Shown here piece after piece: positions 63,078 through 64,000 of a stretch of DNA of 64,000 bases. The stretch's first letter is position 1. Every line of letters begins with the position of its first letter. The notes under the pieces were generated by a model. It was not told the origin of the DNA and did not search any database. It saw only the letters and a program-made list of their open reading frames with translations. The position numbers were made by a program, and so were the translations under genes. Origin of the DNA: Terriglobus aquaticus (GTDB lineage: Bacteria; Acidobacteriota; Terriglobia; Terriglobales; Acidobacteriaceae); NCBI RefSeq assembly GCF_025685415.1, contig NZ_JAGSYB010000001.1:2790001-2854000 (forward strand), in the 5' to 3' direction.

Positions 63078-64000
63078 CTAAGTGGACCTGTGGACGACGG
63101 AGGTGGCGTTGATAGTGTCTTTCGGAACAGATCCGCGCAGAACTTCGAGCGCGTTGGTTGCTGCGCGAACGGCGGCTCCGGTTTTGCCGCCGATGGTGAG
63201 GCCGGCCTGGTGTGGGGTGAGCGTCACGTTGTCGAGCGCGAAGAGAGGCGAATCGAAGAGCGGCTCGGTCTCGAACACGTCGAGCCCGGCGCCAGCGATG
63301 CGCTGCTCTTGCAGGGCTTGAAATAGCGCTGTTTCGTCGATCAGCTCGCCCCGCGCGATGTTGATCAGGTACGCCGAAGGCTTCATGAGCGCAAGCTCGC
63401 GCGCGCCGATCATGTGGCGGGTTTCCGGCGTGAGCGCGGCAAACAGGTTGACGATGTCGGAGTTCCGCAGGACGTCGTCGAGGGACGCATACTCGAAGCC
63501 CAGGCGAGACGCGAGGGACTCATCGTGCGTTCGTGTGTGAACGAGGATGCGCGCACCGAAGGCGCGGGCCCGGACAACGAACGCCTGCGCGATCTGGCCC
63601 AGGCCAATGACGCCAATGGTGGACCCGACGACGTCCATGCTGGTCTGGGTTTGCGCGGCCCACAGACCTGCACGGATGGCGCGGTCGCCGCGGCGAATCT
63701 GACGAACGACATCGAGCATGAGGCCCATGGCGAATTCAGCACACTGCTCCGCGTTTACACCCTTCACGTTGGTCACGAGGATGCCGCGCGCAGAGGCGGC
63801 CTCCAAGTCCACGTTGTCGGAGCCGGAAGTGTGCAGCGCGATGACGCGGAGCCTGGGAGCGAGCGTCAGCGCGGCGGCATCGATGCCCATGACGCGGCCC
63901 ATGACCACGGCGTCCGCATCGTGCAGGGCCGCTTTGTGCTCAGGGGAGAGTTCGTGCCATGGTGTGAGCGCATGCACCCAAGTGATGTCGGACCCGGAGT
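63078..64000 (-). CDS. D-isomer-specific 2-hydroxyacid dehydrogenase (5' end outside window)
   Basis: The frame is open to the window edge, so the N-terminus is partial; a GTG at 63977 is the first possible start inside. The NAD-binding motif is GVIGLGQIAQAF (last Gly replaced by Ala). The catalytic residues are the Arg in NIARGELIDE, the Glu in ETEPLFDSP and the His in TPHQAG. This group includes phosphoglycerate, glyoxylate and hydroxypyruvate reductases. Beside sugar-acid genes it may reduce a 2-keto acid from that pathway. It is separated from the binding-protein gene by a 66-base gap that holds the LacI-type site. Confidence 0.92.
   Translation of the reverse strand, partial: SGSDITWVHALTPWHELSPEHKAALHDADAVVMGRVMGIDAAALTLAPRLRVIALHTSGSDNVDLEAASARGILVTNVKGVNAEQCAEFAMGLMLDVVRQIRRGDRAIRAGLWAAQTQTSMDVVGSTIGVIGLGQIAQAFVVRARAFGARILVHTRTHDESLASRLGFEYASLDDVLRNSDIVNLFAALTPETRHMIGARELALMKPSAYLINIARGELIDETALFQALQEQRIAGAGLDVFETEPLFDSPLFALDNVTLTPHQAGLTIGGKTGAAVRAATNALEVLRGSVPKDTINATSVVHRST

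Overview
This 64 kb window looks like a chromosome segment of a plant-polymer-degrading soil bacterium of the Acidobacteriota, most like Acidobacteriaceae (Terriglobia). That placement is an inference from several features: high GC; a VWA protein of the acidobacterial type with glycine-rich inserts; a secreted GDSL protein with Ig-like repeats and a C-terminal LAGCG module; a PEP-CTERM protein; many signal-peptide hydrolases; and a dispersed repeat of the 'CTCAGGATGACA' type. I saw no rRNA, tRNA, CRISPR array, transposase or prophage module.

Layout. 1-7.4 kb is a hexuronate/xylan side-chain locus. It holds the start of a divergent Gfo/Idh/MocA oxidoreductase, then an SDR, a ROK repressor and a GH67 alpha-glucuronidase with overlapping codons, a small DUF4375-like protein and a ManD-type mannonate dehydratase. 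7.4-12.4 kb holds envelope genes: a membrane protein, a lipoprotein, MltG with an H1-like partner, and a PBP4-type DacB. 12.4-18.8 kb holds a GH36 alpha-galactosidase, an SDR behind a strong palindrome, and glpK-glpD. 19-27.3 kb holds an acyltransferase, ferredoxin-iscX, a GT-C glycosyltransferase, a GNAT enzyme, MurJ and two glycine-zipper proteins. 27.4-35.4 kb holds S10 and S15 family peptidases, a GGDEF-EAL protein and an ArsR/SDR divergent pair.

35.4-39.1 kb is the most unusual part. A Tat-exported protein with about 52 cysteines is co-transcribed with a MauE-thioredoxin fusion, which looks like a dedicated disulfide-forming partner. A divergent AraC regulator stands beside them. gyrA follows, then an apparently AT-richer insert with a PD-(D/E)XK plus SF1 helicase (DUF2075/Schlafen-like) gene. 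44.5-48.5 kb is a gene-poor, rearranged stretch: a gene with a decayed tandem copy, a TonB-domain protein, an inverted pair of 104-bp repeats around a DUF3309 peptide, a BLUF photoreceptor and a PEP-CTERM protein.

48.8-55 kb holds a Na+/H+ antiporter, an HTH-TOBE protein, the VWA protein, a VOC protein and the GDSL/Ig protein. 55.2-64 kb is a minus-strand sugar-acid locus: a D-2-hydroxyacid dehydrogenase, a LacI-type operator, an ABC importer without its ATPase (binding protein and two permeases), a small Tat protein, two tandem NodB-fold proteins that have lost motif-1 aspartates, a fumarylacetoacetate-hydrolase-family enzyme and an IlvD/Edd sugar-acid dehydratase. Together with the first 7 kb it suggests growth on glucuronoxylan-type plant material and sugar acids.
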